Source: Streptosporangiaceae bacterium
GTDB lineage: Bacteria; Actinomycetota; Actinomycetes; Streptosporangiales; Streptosporangiaceae
NCBI GenBank assembly: GCA_025934635.1
Contig: JAICWX010000192.1
Span: 1 to 16,887, forward strand
Direction of reading: 5' to 3'
Length of the DNA: 16,887 nt
Shown here: piece by piece, positions 7,485-14,134 of the stretch
How the letters are laid out: the number at the start of each line of letters is the position of its first letter
Numbering within the stretch: the first letter of the stretch is position 1
Notes under the pieces: model-generated
What the model was told of the DNA's origin: nothing
Databases searched by the model: none
The model's input: the letters and a program-made list of their open reading frames with translations, nothing else
Translations under genes and position numbers: made by a program

Positions 7485-7519
7485 TTCCTAGATTAGTGCC
7501 TTGTCAAGACAGGAGGACC

Positions 7520-8008
7520 GTGGAACATCCGGCGATCGGCCGCGAACTGCGTGCCAGGCGGACCGCGATGGGCCGGACCGTGGCATCGGTGGCGGTGGAC
7601 GCGGGTCTGTCGGTCCCCTACATCGCCAACCTGGAGAACGGCAGGGGCAACCCGACGACCACGGCCTTGACGCGGCTCGCCAACGCCCTGGGCATGCAGC
7701 TGGTCATCACGCTCGTAGCGGACGAGGAGAGCCAGCGGGCCAGAGGGACCGCATCACCGGAGATGCCGGCTTCGCTAGTCCGGCTCGGGCGCACTCCCAG
7801 ATTCCGGCAGGCAGTCGAGATAGTAGCCACGACCCTAGACCTAGACGCCGAAGAGTTCTCGCTCCAGCTCGTGGCCGCGCTGGCGATGCTCGCGCATGCC
7901 ATGGGGAAGGATCTCGCCGAGGCGGACTGGTGGCGCCTGCTTGACGCGCTCCTGCTCATCGCCGCTCATCCCGCGACACCGCAGGCACGCGAGCCTGATC
8001 GGGGCTAG
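7520..8008 (+). CDS. XRE-family helix-turn-helix regulator
   Basis: The protein has 162 residues and begins with a Cro/C1-type HTH at about residues 6-62: GRELRARRTAMGRTVASVA, then AGLSVPYIANLENGRGNPTT, the standard recognition helix with its ExGR turn. The C-terminal 90 residues are helical and hydrophobic (FSLQLVAALAMLAHAMGKDL) and probably form a dimerization or sensing domain. I chose GTG 7520, which follows AGGAGG by three bases; an earlier in-frame GTG at 7496 would put this site inside the gene and lacks its own. The gene is divergent from the MFS exporter across a perfect palindrome, the classic layout of a local repressor that controls both itself and an efflux pump. Whether it senses the exported compound is unknown. 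Confidence 0.85.
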   Translation: MEHPAIGRELRARRTAMGRTVASVAVDAGLSVPYIANLENGRGNPTTTALTRLANALGMQLVITLVADEESQRARGTASPEMPASLVRLGRTPRFRQAVEIVATTLDLDAEEFSLQLVAALAMLAHAMGKDLAEADWWRLLDALLLIAAHPATPQAREPDRG

Positions 8009-8345
8009 TTGCTTCCGCGCAGGCGGCCGGACAAGTCCCGGAAGAGCCTAGGGCGGCCGACCAGGTAGGTCCACGATCGACCTGCCGCATCCATGCGGTG
8101 GTCCTCCGGTGTACCCGTCGTGTACCTGAAGGGCATGCGGCCGGGGCGGCGTCCTGCCGTGCCGGCTCCATCGTCACTGGGACCCGGGCTGGGGGCCGAG
8201 GTCAGGCGTGAACCCGCCCGGTTCGCCGATGGGCAGGCTGGCCGGGGCGGGACAACCAGTTCACGCCAGCCCTCCGGCACGCCCGCCCGCTTCTCATGGA
8301 GGTTTTCCGGTTCGATCCGGCGAGGTCGGCAGCGAAACGATGGCG
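8009..8345. other. Intergenic stretch without a recognizable gene
   Basis: These 337 bp separate the convergent 3' ends of the XRE gene and the membrane protein gene at 8346. The open frames here have no ribosome sites and no family-like sequence. A 43-codon minus-strand frame from ATG 8136 overlaps the XRE stop and is probably chance. I see no strong terminator hairpin with a T-run. Confidence 0.5.
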
Positions 8346-8960
8346 TCAGTCAGCTGCTGTCTGCACCTCCGCGTAGTGTGAGCGGCTGCCTGATGCCGGG
8401 TGGGCCGTCGTGCGCCACAGCGTGACCGCCAGCCAGGCAAGGGTGGCGCCGGTCAGGCAGTGGACGGCGTTCTTCAGCGGGGAGTCGGCCAGCGGCGACA
8501 GCGCGGCCAGCAGCGCCGGGAACACGGTGTACGCCCAGCACAGCAGCCGCGAGTAGGCCCTGGTGCGCAGCAGGAAGACGCCGAACAGCACCGATCCCAC
8601 CGCGAAGACGACAGCGCTGCCCAGCAGGGCCGCGAAGGTCGGCTCGTGTCTGAGGTGATCCCGCACGGGGGTCGCGAGGTAGAACAGCGCCGTGTCGATC
8701 GTGAACGCGGCACCACCGAACAGGCCGAGGCCGATCAGGTTGACCGCGTAGGCCACCGGGCCGAACACGCCGGGCACGTCAGCGTGCCGCTGATGGTAGA
8801 CGGCGACCAGCAGCGGTATCGCCAGCGCCGGCGCCAACGCGATGACGAAAGCAGCGCCTGCGGTCTTGCCGGTGAAGATGCTGACGAATCCCGCCAGGGC
8901 GAGGAACAGCCCGGACAGCAGGCCGCTCGCCGCGCTGAACCGGGGAAGATCTGGGGTCAC
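8346..8960 (-). CDS. Six-helix integral membrane protein of unknown function
   Basis: The protein has 204 residues, most of them in about six hydrophobic segments: ASGLLSGLFLALAGFVSIF, AAFVIALAPALAIPLLVAVY, VAYAVNLIGLGLFGGAAF, LLGSAVVFAVGSVLFGVFL, then LLCWAYTVFPALLAAL and a final LTGATLAWLAVTLW. I do not recognise a functional family or catalytic residues. The third loop, TIDTALFYLATPVRDHL, and the late motif PLADSPLKNAVHCLTGATLAW are the most distinctive parts. GTG 8960 is preceded by GAGAGG at good spacing; the longer frame to 9113 is Arg-rich, not protein-like, and has no ribosome site. It is divergent from the histidine kinase gene, with 278 bp between, so it may be a target of that two-component system. 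That link rests on position only. Confidence 0.78.
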   Translation of the reverse strand: MTPDLPRFSAASGLLSGLFLALAGFVSIFTGKTAGAAFVIALAPALAIPLLVAVYHQRHADVPGVFGPVAYAVNLIGLGLFGGAAFTIDTALFYLATPVRDHLRHEPTFAALLGSAVVFAVGSVLFGVFLLRTRAYSRLLCWAYTVFPALLAALSPLADSPLKNAVHCLTGATLAWLAVTLWRTTAHPASGSRSHYAEVQTAAD

Positions 8961-9106
8961 GGTTGGTACCTCTCGTGATCGCCGGCCGCTCTCCCTGGGC
9001 GAGGCGGCCGCGCGGCAACGCCCACCGTAGGAAGGCCGCCCCCGGCCAGGAAGTGCCCGTCGGCCAGCGTTGCCGTCAGGAGTCAGCCCGGGTGCTTCCC
9101 GCCGTG

Positions 9107-9120
9107 GTGCCATCTGGCAC
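9107..9120. promoter_or_regulatory. Palindrome in the control region of the kinase/membrane-protein pair
   Basis: GTGCCA-TC-TGGCAC is a perfect 6+2+6 inverted repeat midway between the divergent starts at 8960 and 9239. NarL-type response regulators bind short inverted repeats, so this could be a binding site for the regulator encoded at 10471. With only 6-bp arms in GC-rich DNA, chance cannot be excluded. A TAGCCT at 9184-9189 resembles an actinobacterial -10 box for the kinase gene. Confidence 0.35.
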
Positions 9121-9238
9121 GTGCCGTCCGGCCAATTCGGGCCGGGCGTCGCGCGCGGCGGTCCCGGCGCGGCGCGTTCGGGTTAGCCTGGGGAAGCGCC
9201 GCGCTGGCATGCCGGCGCCGTGTGAAGGAGGACGTCAC

Positions 9239-10474
9239 ATGACGGCCGGCTGGATCTCGCCGCGCTGGGTTCCCGTGCTGGTGTACTGCGTCGTCCTGGC
9301 GGCCGGCCTGTACTACGGCGCCATGGGCCTCGGCGACGGCGCCCCGGGGGCGCGGGTGGCCGGGTTCGCCGCGGTGATGGCGGTGCTGCTGGCCGTGGAG
9401 GCCGGGGAGCGGCGGTGGCTGGTGCCGTCAGGGCCGCGACGGGAGGTGCTCGCGCTGCTCGCGGCGCGGCTGGGGTTGTTCGCCGCGGCGGCGGCGCTGG
9501 ACCCCTCGGGCGAGTCGCGGGTGCTGTTCATCCTGGTGCCGTTCGCCGCCTATTTCGCCTTCGGCCGTGCCGTGAGCCTCGGCCTCGGCGGGCTGTGCGT
9601 GGCCCTGCTCATCGCAAGCCTCGAGCTGCGGGCCCCGCGCTGGTACGAACAGGCGGCGTACCTGTCTGAAGTCCTGATGTTCGGCGTCGGGCTGATGCTG
9701 GCCATCGCCATGGCGGGCATCGCGGTCGGCGAGCAGGCCAGCCGGATCCGGCTGGAGGCCGCGCTCCGCGACCTGCGGGAATCCCACGACCAGCTCACCG
9801 CCTACGCGGCTCAGGTCGCCGAGTTGTCCGCCGCGGCCGAGCGCAACCGGCTCGCCAGGGACATCCACGACAGCCTCGGCCACCACCTGACCGCGATCAC
9901 GGTCCAGCTGGAGAAGGCCGAGGCGTTCCGCGACCGGGACCATGCGGCGGCCGACCAGGCGGTCGCCGATGCCCGCTCCCTGGCTCGGCAGGCGCTGAAG
10001 GACGTACGCGGGTCAGTCGGCGCGCTGCGCGACGGCGAGCCGCCTGCCCCGCTTTCGGCTATGCTCGGCGGGCTGGTGTGGCAGGCCGACGCAGGGGAGC
10101 CGCGAGTCACCCTGACCGTCACCGGGGACGAGGCTGGCGTCGGCGCCACCACGCGCACAGTGCTCTTCCGCGCCGCGCAGGAGGCGCTGACCAACGTTCG
10201 GCGGCACAGCGGCGCCCGGCGGGTCTGCATGTCGGTGACCGTGGATGACCGCGAGGCGCGGCTGGTCGTCACAGACGACGGGCGGGGCTTCCACCCGTCG
10301 CTCTACGAAGCGCCGGCGGGCCGGGCGGCGGGAGACGGCTTCGGCCTGGCCGGCATGCGGGAACGGGCCGCGCTGGCCGGCGGGCGTGCGGAGGTCGACA
10401 GCCGGCCTGGCGCGGGGACCACGGTCACCGTGACCGTCCCCCGGTCCGCGGCCGCCAGCGCGGTGCCGGCGTGA
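9239..10474 (+). CDS. NarL-type sensor histidine kinase (HisKA_3)
   Basis: This is a membrane sensor kinase of 411 residues. The first 170 or so residues contain about five or six membrane helices (WVPVLVYCVVLAAGLYYGAM, AGFAAVMAVLLAVEA, VLFILVPFAAYFAFG, LMFGVGLMLAIAMAGIAVG) with very short loops, so it likely senses a signal in or at the membrane. A short coiled segment leads to the HisKA_3 dimerization domain with the phospho-acceptor His in RLARDIHDSLGHHL. The ATPase domain has the N box ALTNVRRHS, the G1 box VVTDDGRGF and the G2 box GFGLAGMRERA. ATG 9239 has AAGGAGG at ideal spacing. The stop overlaps the start of the response regulator (GTGA), so the two are co-translated. The signal is unknown. 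Confidence 0.93.
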   Translation: MTAGWISPRWVPVLVYCVVLAAGLYYGAMGLGDGAPGARVAGFAAVMAVLLAVEAGERRWLVPSGPRREVLALLAARLGLFAAAAALDPSGESRVLFILVPFAAYFAFGRAVSLGLGGLCVALLIASLELRAPRWYEQAAYLSEVLMFGVGLMLAIAMAGIAVGEQASRIRLEAALRDLRESHDQLTAYAAQVAELSAAAERNRLARDIHDSLGHHLTAITVQLEKAEAFRDRDHAAADQAVADARSLARQALKDVRGSVGALRDGEPPAPLSAMLGGLVWQADAGEPRVTLTVTGDEAGVGATTRTVLFRAAQEALTNVRRHSGARRVCMSVTVDDREARLVVTDDGRGFHPSLYEAPAGRAAGDGFGLAGMRERAALAGGRAEVDSRPGAGTTVTVTVPRSAAASAVPA

Positions 10475-11181
10475 CCGGCCACCCGGACGGCACGGCTGCC
10501 GCGACCACGACGGCACCGCCGGTCCGCGTCCTGGTGGCCGACGACCAGGAGCTCATCCGGGAGGGGATCGCGTCACTGCTAGGCATCCAGCCGGGAATCG
10601 ACGTGGTGGGCACCGCCCGCGACGGCCGGGAGGCGGTCGAGCAAGCCGCCGCCCTGGCAGCGGACGTAGTGCTGATGGACGTGCGGATGCCCGGGGGCGA
10701 CGGCACCGAGGCGACCGCCCGGATCCGCCGGGAACTGCCCGCCTGCCAGGTGGTGATGCTGACCACGTTCGACGACGAGGAGTACGTCGTGCAGGCGCTG
10801 CGGGCCGGCGCCGCCGGCTACCTCCTCAAGGACCTGCCCGCCGCCGAGCTCGCCAGCGCCGTCCGGCTGGCCCACGCCGGCATCGCCCAGTTCGGCGCCC
10901 AGGCCACCGGCCGGCTCGCATCAGCACTGGCCAGGCACCCGGCCCCGGTGCCCGGCGACGCCAGCGGCGCGATCCCCGGTCAGCCAGGTCAGCCGCTGAC
11001 CGCCCGGGAGATCGAGGTCCTGCGCCTGGTAGCACGCGGCGCGACCAACCGCGAGATCGCCGCGCTCCTGTTCCTGTCCGAGGGCACCGTGAAGAACCAC
11101 CTCTCCCGCATCCTGGCCCGCCTAGGCCTTCGCGACCGCACCCACGCCGCGATCTACGCCCGCGACCACGGCCTCCTGTAA
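10471..11181 (+). CDS. NarL/FixJ-family response regulator
   Basis: The product has 236 residues. The receiver domain (about 17-135) has the acidic pair DD24-25, phospho-acceptor Asp70 in VVLMDVRMP, the switch Thr in VVMLTTFDDEEYV and the conserved Lys in AGYLLKDLP. After a Pro/Ala/Gly linker, the LuxR-type HTH (about 172-232) reads LTAREIEVLRLVARGATNRE and GTVKNHLSRILARLGLRDRT, complete and typical. GTG 10471 overlaps the kinase stop, so the pair forms one operon. All residues needed for phosphorylation are present. Likely targets are nearby: the secreted protein gene at 11465 downstream and the membrane protein gene at 8346, each beside a palindrome, but this is inference from position. Confidence 0.94.
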   Translation: MTGHPDGTAAATTTAPPVRVLVADDQELIREGIASLLGIQPGIDVVGTARDGREAVEQAAALAADVVLMDVRMPGGDGTEATARIRRELPACQVVMLTTFDDEEYVVQALRAGAAGYLLKDLPAAELASAVRLAHAGIAQFGAQATGRLASALARHPAPVPGDASGAIPGQPGQPLTAREIEVLRLVARGATNREIAALLFLSEGTVKNHLSRILARLGLRDRTHAAIYARDHGLL

Positions 11182-11332
11182 TCGCTGTTCAGGCCAGCAG
11201 CGGGCCACGCCGGATCATGGCGACCCGCCCTGGACTCGCTGATCGAAATCGGCTCTTGCGACTCGTCTGCCGGCCGACAGTGACGGGCTGGGATGGCCGG
11301 GCGGTGTCCAGATTGCATGTCTCGTCTGGCTG

Positions 11333-11363
11333 GCCGACGGTCACGCCGCTCATGACCGTCGGC
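11333..11363. promoter_or_regulatory. 11-bp perfect inverted repeat between response regulator and secreted-protein genes
   Basis: GCCGACGGTCA (11333-11343) and TGACCGTCGGC (11353-11363) are exactly complementary around a 9-base loop. No T-run follows, so an intrinsic terminator of the usual kind is not clear, although actinobacterial terminators often lack one. It lies 152 bp after the response regulator stop and 102 bp before the secreted-protein start. It could end the kinase operon or act as an operator for the gene downstream. The rest of this 283-bp gap shows nothing I can name. Confidence 0.5.
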
Positions 11364-11464
11364 ACCAGTTGTGGACGGCCAGCACTTCAGCCGGCCTGGC
11401 CTGCCGCCCTAGCGTCGTCACCAAGCCATCGCCGACACCAGAGGCGGGCTGGAGAGGCAGGGAC

Positions 11465-11986
11465 ATGAGGAAGACATGGGCACTGGGCATCTGCGCGGCC
11501 GGAGTGATCGCGGCCGCTGCCAGCGGAGCGGGGATCGCCTCGGCCGCGACGAGCGCAAGCCCCCAGGGGAAGGACCAGTCGACGTTCACCGTGTACACCC
11601 ACATGATCGAGGCCCACGTGATCACCCCCTGCGCCACGTGCGCCACGCCTCCCCTGCCCGCCGGCTCCGGGGTAGGTGCCGAATACGTGAACGATCCCGT
11701 GTTCGACCAGAAGGCAGGCGGCCAGCAGATAGGCCAGGAGGCCCTCGTCATCACCATTGTGAGCTCGGACGCGTCCGCCGCGCTGCTGAGCGGCGCGGTG
11801 AACTTCACCGGCGGCCTATCGGGCGAGGTGACCGTCACGGGCGAGATCGACGCGCGCGACAGTTCCGGAGTCGTCGCCGTGACCGGAGGAACCGGAAGCT
11901 TCAAGGGCGCCAAGGGCGAGATCGACTATTCCGGTGCCGGGCTCACCTCCAAGGTCACCACGCTCGTGGTTCATCTAACACACTGA
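11465..11986 (+). CDS. Secreted dirigent/allene-oxide-cyclase-like beta-barrel protein
   Basis: The protein has 173 residues. A Sec signal peptide is clear: MRKT, then ALGICAAGVIAAAASGAG, with cleavage likely after IASA (about residue 28). The mature protein has a CATCATPP segment with two close cysteines. Its second half is made of short beta strands ending in the signature VAVTGGTGSFKGAKGEIDYS. That GGTGxFxGAxGE pattern is typical of the dirigent/allene-oxide-cyclase barrel fold, whose plant members steer phenoxy-radical coupling and whose bacterial members are mostly uncharacterized. Function here is unknown; a hydrophobic-ligand barrel acting outside the cell is a reasonable guess. ATG 11465 follows GGAGAGG at somewhat long spacing. 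The gene stands alone after the two-component system and before a tRNA-type integration trace. Confidence 0.72.
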   Translation: MRKTWALGICAAGVIAAAASGAGIASAATSASPQGKDQSTFTVYTHMIEAHVITPCATCATPPLPAGSGVGAEYVNDPVFDQKAGGQQIGQEALVITIVSSDASAALLSGAVNFTGGLSGEVTVTGEIDARDSSGVVAVTGGTGSFKGAKGEIDYSGAGLTSKVTTLVVHLTH

Positions 11987-12169
11987 TCACGCTATTACCA
12001 CCCCAGCAGGGACCCCAGCTGGCGACGCGCTAAATCGGCAGGGACTGCACGGACTCGCCGTCCGCCGGGCCGGCCGTGGAACAGCCGACGGTGCGCACCG
12101 ACCGTGACGGGACACGAATCCCGTCCGCTGTGCGTCCGTGGACACCGCGACACAGCGGTCCGCAGCGCT

Positions 12170-12205
12170 ACAAGATGACACACCACGGGACAGAGAAGAA
12201 ACGGC
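12170..12205. repeat. 36-bp direct repeat, copy B
   Basis: This is the second copy of the repeat at 4506-4541 (33 of 36 positions, same orientation), with the shared core TGACACACCACGGGACAGAG. It overlaps the foot of the terminator hairpin that follows the tRNA 3' fragment on the minus strand. Its position right after a tRNA-derived sequence makes an origin in the original tRNA downstream region likely. Confidence 0.75.
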
Positions 12206-12239
12206 CCGCATAGCCGAGAATTTCCAGCTAGCGGGCCGT
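12201..12239 (-). terminator. Intrinsic terminator after the tRNA-Tyr fragment
   Basis: ACGGCCCGC (12201-12209) pairs perfectly with GCGGGCCGT (12231-12239), and TAGC/GCTA extend the stem inward. On the minus strand the hairpin is followed by TTTCTTCT, and it begins about a dozen bases after the tRNA fragment's 3' end. This is the normal arrangement of a tRNA terminator, so it was probably the terminator of the tRNA gene at this locus. On the plus strand the hairpin is followed by TTTT, so it may work in both directions. Confidence 0.7.
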
Positions 12240-12251
12240 TTTCGCAGGTGG

Positions 12252-12304
12252 TGGCAGGTGTTGGGATCGAACCAACGTATTAGGCTGAGCCGACGGTTTT
12301 ACAG
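12252..12304 (-). other. tRNA-Tyr 3' fragment, probable attachment-site trace
   Basis: Read on the minus strand, the sequence starts at the anticodon loop CTGTAAA (anticodon GTA, Tyr). It continues through ACCGT and a long class II variable arm, then a perfect T arm (GTTGG-TTCGATC-CCAAC), the acceptor strand ACCTGCC and discriminator A. CCA is not encoded. The upstream DNA does not form the matching anticodon or D stems, so this is not a functional tRNA. A six-base GCAGGT 92 bases from the end could pair with the acceptor strand, so a badly decayed full gene is an alternative. A fragment from anticodon loop to 3' end is exactly what tyrosine recombinases leave when an element integrates into a tRNA gene. 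Confidence 0.65.
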
Positions 12305-12411
12305 CCCTATCCTCCTATCCGAGTCTTATGCCGATGACCTGCGGTTATGTGCTTCGAGGCGCGATTTGGGGCCGCTGCCGTCCGCTATACGTCCGTGAAC
12401 GCCGGGTTCCG

Positions 12412-12421
12412 GGGTCCGAGC
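12412..12421. repeat. Target-site duplication, left copy
   Basis: GGGTCCGAGC directly abuts the left inverted repeat of the IS element and is repeated exactly at 14125-14134 next to the right end. A 10-bp duplication fits IS4-family transposition. Confidence 0.9.
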
Positions 12422-12429
12422 CACTGCCC

Positions 12430-13947
12430 TTAAGTTTCCGGAGTTGTGTCCCATTTCGGGAGATTCGATTTCGTGACCTCGATGGTGTAGGTGACTTCCT
12501 CGGTATGCCTGGTCCGGCGTTCGGCGGCGGTTCTTCCTGAGGTTCGCTGGCGCCCTGGACGGTGGCGGGGCAGGGCGAGGATCGCGGCGTTCAGGCTGGC
12601 CAGCGGGTCACCGGGGCGGTGCCCGCAGTGCCGGCAGCGCGCACCGGCGGCGACATGAGACCGGATGAGGCCCAGGACGGCGGTGAACGGGATGAGGCCG
12701 GGGTCGATGCCGGCGGTTCCGGCGGCGCGGGCGGCCGCGGCGGCGGTGATGTTGTGAATGAGCAGCAGTGCCCAGGCTTCCTGGCGGGCCAGGCCCGGGG
12801 ACTGGCCGCGCAGCGGCCGGCGGGAGCCGCGGACGGTCCTCTTCAAATGAAGGAACGCGATTTCGATTTGCCATCTCTCGGCATACAGGACGGCAATGTC
12901 GCGGGCCGGGCAGGCCTGGTGGTCCAGCAGGGTGGTCAGCACCCGCATCGCGGTGGTTTTCGTCCTGCCGCTGCGGGTGCGCGCGGTGACGGTGAAGGTG
13001 ACCAGCCGGGCGGTGGTGTCCGGGAGCCGTTCCGCGCGCGGGTCGCCTGTTTCCTTCCTGCGCCGGGTGCGCATGTCGTCTGATTCGTGCAGCATGACCA
13101 GCTCGGAGCCGTCGGACAGGGTTGCGATGGTCTTGAGCGGGACGGATTTCGCGACGTTCCTGATCCGCCAGGCCAGGTGAGCGCCGGTGCCGGAGAACCT
13201 TATCCACCTGCGCATGGAGAAGAAGCCGCGGTCGGCGAGGTTGATCATGCCGGGTGCGAAGCTGTCTTCCAGCTGGTCTGCCAGCGCGTTCTCGCCGTCG
13301 CGGTAACCGCCGATCGCGGCGCCGATCCAGCGGAAGGTCGCGGTGCGGACGTGCGCGGTGACCCGCAGCACCGGCCGGGCGCGTTCCGCGGGGACGCCGA
13401 ACTCGCCTTCCAGCACATCATTCCTGGCCAGCTCCATCGTGGTGCCGTCGATCGCGGTGACCTCCAGGCCCTTCCACAGCAGCCCGGTTCCCGGGCCCGC
13501 GTCCGCGGCCGAGGCGTCCAGCTCGAAGGCCCTTTTCATGGCCTGCTCGCCGAGCAGCTTCCTGGCCTGCGACAACGCCGGGCCGGTCGGCGTCTCCGCT
13601 CCCGGCTTGTGGTGCAGGCCCGGCAGCCCGAACGCCGTCGCCAGCACGCTGTCGTAGCCGGCGCCGGGGAACAGGCACGCGACCAGCACGCAGACCAGGG
13701 TCATCCTCCCGGTCAGCACCCGGTCGTACTTATGACCCGAAGGCGCCTCCCGCAGCGCGCGGGCGATCACGTCCCCGGCGAGCAGCTCCTCCAGCAGGCC
13801 CCGCCGGTCCGCCTCCGCCAGCCAGTCCGTCCAGAAGCCGGGCCCGGACGCGACCCGGGCGGCCATCGCCGCGGCCTCGCCGTTACCCTCCGGCGGCGCG
13901 GCCGAAGTGGACGCAGGCTTGATGACCATGGCAAACTTGGCAGGCAA
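12430..13947 (-). CDS. IS4-family DDE transposase
   Basis: The product has about 505 residues and catalyses cut-and-paste movement of the surrounding IS. The RNase H-like core shows the DDE triad: Asp in VTAIDGTTMEL (about 167), Asp in MINLADRGFFS (about 239) and Glu in LYAERWQIEIAFLHLKR (about 362). The last of these is the Y-(2)-R-(3)-E-(6)-K signature of the IS4 family. The insertion between the second Asp and the Glu is beta-rich, as usual for the family. An N-terminal helical domain precedes residue 80, and ARCRHCGH near residue 440 resembles a small metal-binding turn. I chose TTG 13947 because GGAG lies five bases upstream; ATG 13929 is the alternative but has no ribosome site. The stop codon lies in the left inverted repeat. 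The frame is intact, so the element may be active. Confidence 0.92.
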   Translation of the reverse strand: MPAKFAMVIKPASTSAAPPEGNGEAAAMAARVASGPGFWTDWLAEADRRGLLEELLAGDVIARALREAPSGHKYDRVLTGRMTLVCVLVACLFPGAGYDSVLATAFGLPGLHHKPGAETPTGPALSQARKLLGEQAMKRAFELDASAADAGPGTGLLWKGLEVTAIDGTTMELARNDVLEGEFGVPAERARPVLRVTAHVRTATFRWIGAAIGGYRDGENALADQLEDSFAPGMINLADRGFFSMRRWIRFSGTGAHLAWRIRNVAKSVPLKTIATLSDGSELVMLHESDDMRTRRRKETGDPRAERLPDTTARLVTFTVTARTRSGRTKTTAMRVLTTLLDHQACPARDIAVLYAERWQIEIAFLHLKRTVRGSRRPLRGQSPGLARQEAWALLLIHNITAAAAARAAGTAGIDPGLIPFTAVLGLIRSHVAAGARCRHCGHRPGDPLASLNAAILALPRHRPGRQRTSGRTAAERRTRHTEEVTYTIEVTKSNLPKWDTTPET

Positions 13948-14006
13948 CAAAGCTCCAGGTGAACGAAAAGGGCCTCGACAACCCCGTTCCTACCAGGAGC
14001 TTTGTT
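13946..14006 (-). promoter_or_regulatory. Hairpin sequestering the transposase ribosome site and start
   Basis: AACAAAGCTCC (13946-13956) and GGAGCTTTGTT (13996-14006) are perfectly complementary, and the stem continues inward with GGT/ACC and GAACG/CGTTC around a bulge, then GGG/CCC. In the transposase mRNA the second arm contains the GGAG ribosome site and the TTG start. A transcript entering from outside the IS would fold this way and hide the start. IS10 and IS50, of the same family, limit transposition by such read-through-sensitive structures; here the role is inferred from the geometry. Confidence 0.6.
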
Positions 14007-14124
14007 CTATTTCAGGGACCACTGCATCCCGTCACGCCGCCGTGACAGACACGCCGCCAGACCGTGACCATCACCCAAGAAATCAGACACCAAGCCCCAT
14101 AAGCCCGGAAACTTTAGGGCAGTG

Positions 14125-14134
14125 GGGTCCGAGC
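14125..14134. repeat. Target-site duplication, right copy
   Basis: GGGTCCGAGC matches 12412-12421 exactly, directly after the right inverted repeat of the IS element. Confidence 0.9.

Larger units (their letters stand above)
12048..12397. repeat. CACGGAC heptamers left of the IS element
   Basis: CACGGAC occurs at 12048-12054, and its complement GTCCGTG at 12134-12140 and 12391-12397. Together with three copies at 14171-14211 on the other side of the IS, this makes six copies in about 600 bp of non-IS sequence. At this base composition one copy every few kilobases would be expected. They flank the tRNA fragment, so arm-type integrase sites are conceivable. The 11987-12251 interval otherwise shows no gene; it holds this set, the 36-bp repeat and the terminator. 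Confidence 0.4.
12422..14124 (-). mobile_element. Complete IS4-family insertion sequence, 1703 bp
   Basis: The ends are 20-bp terminal inverted repeats: CACTGCCCTTAAGTTTCCGG at 12422-12441, and its complement at 14105-14124 with one mismatch at the tenth base. Both ends abut a perfect 10-bp target duplication, GGGTCCGAGC. Inside is a single transposase gene on the minus strand whose TAA stop falls within the left repeat. Intact duplications and an open transposase frame suggest a recent insertion. I do not know this element's name; a database search with the end sequence would decide whether it has one. Confidence 0.93.

Noticed and set aside
8005..8136. 43-codon minus-strand gene (MPFRYTTGTPEDH...)
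   Set aside because: The start has no ribosome site, the end overlaps the XRE stop, and no family likeness is seen.
8963..9238. Longer start for the histidine kinase
   Set aside because: The added residues are Arg/Pro-rich and lack a ribosome site, whereas AAGGAGG stands right before ATG 9239.
12252..12343. Intact tRNA-Tyr gene
   Set aside because: The acceptor and T arms can form, but the 5' half gives neither a D stem nor an anticodon stem, so a working tRNA is unlikely.
13087..13962. 291-codon plus-strand frame opposite the transposase
   Set aside because: It lies entirely within the DDE transposase gene and shows only the composition of an antisense reading.
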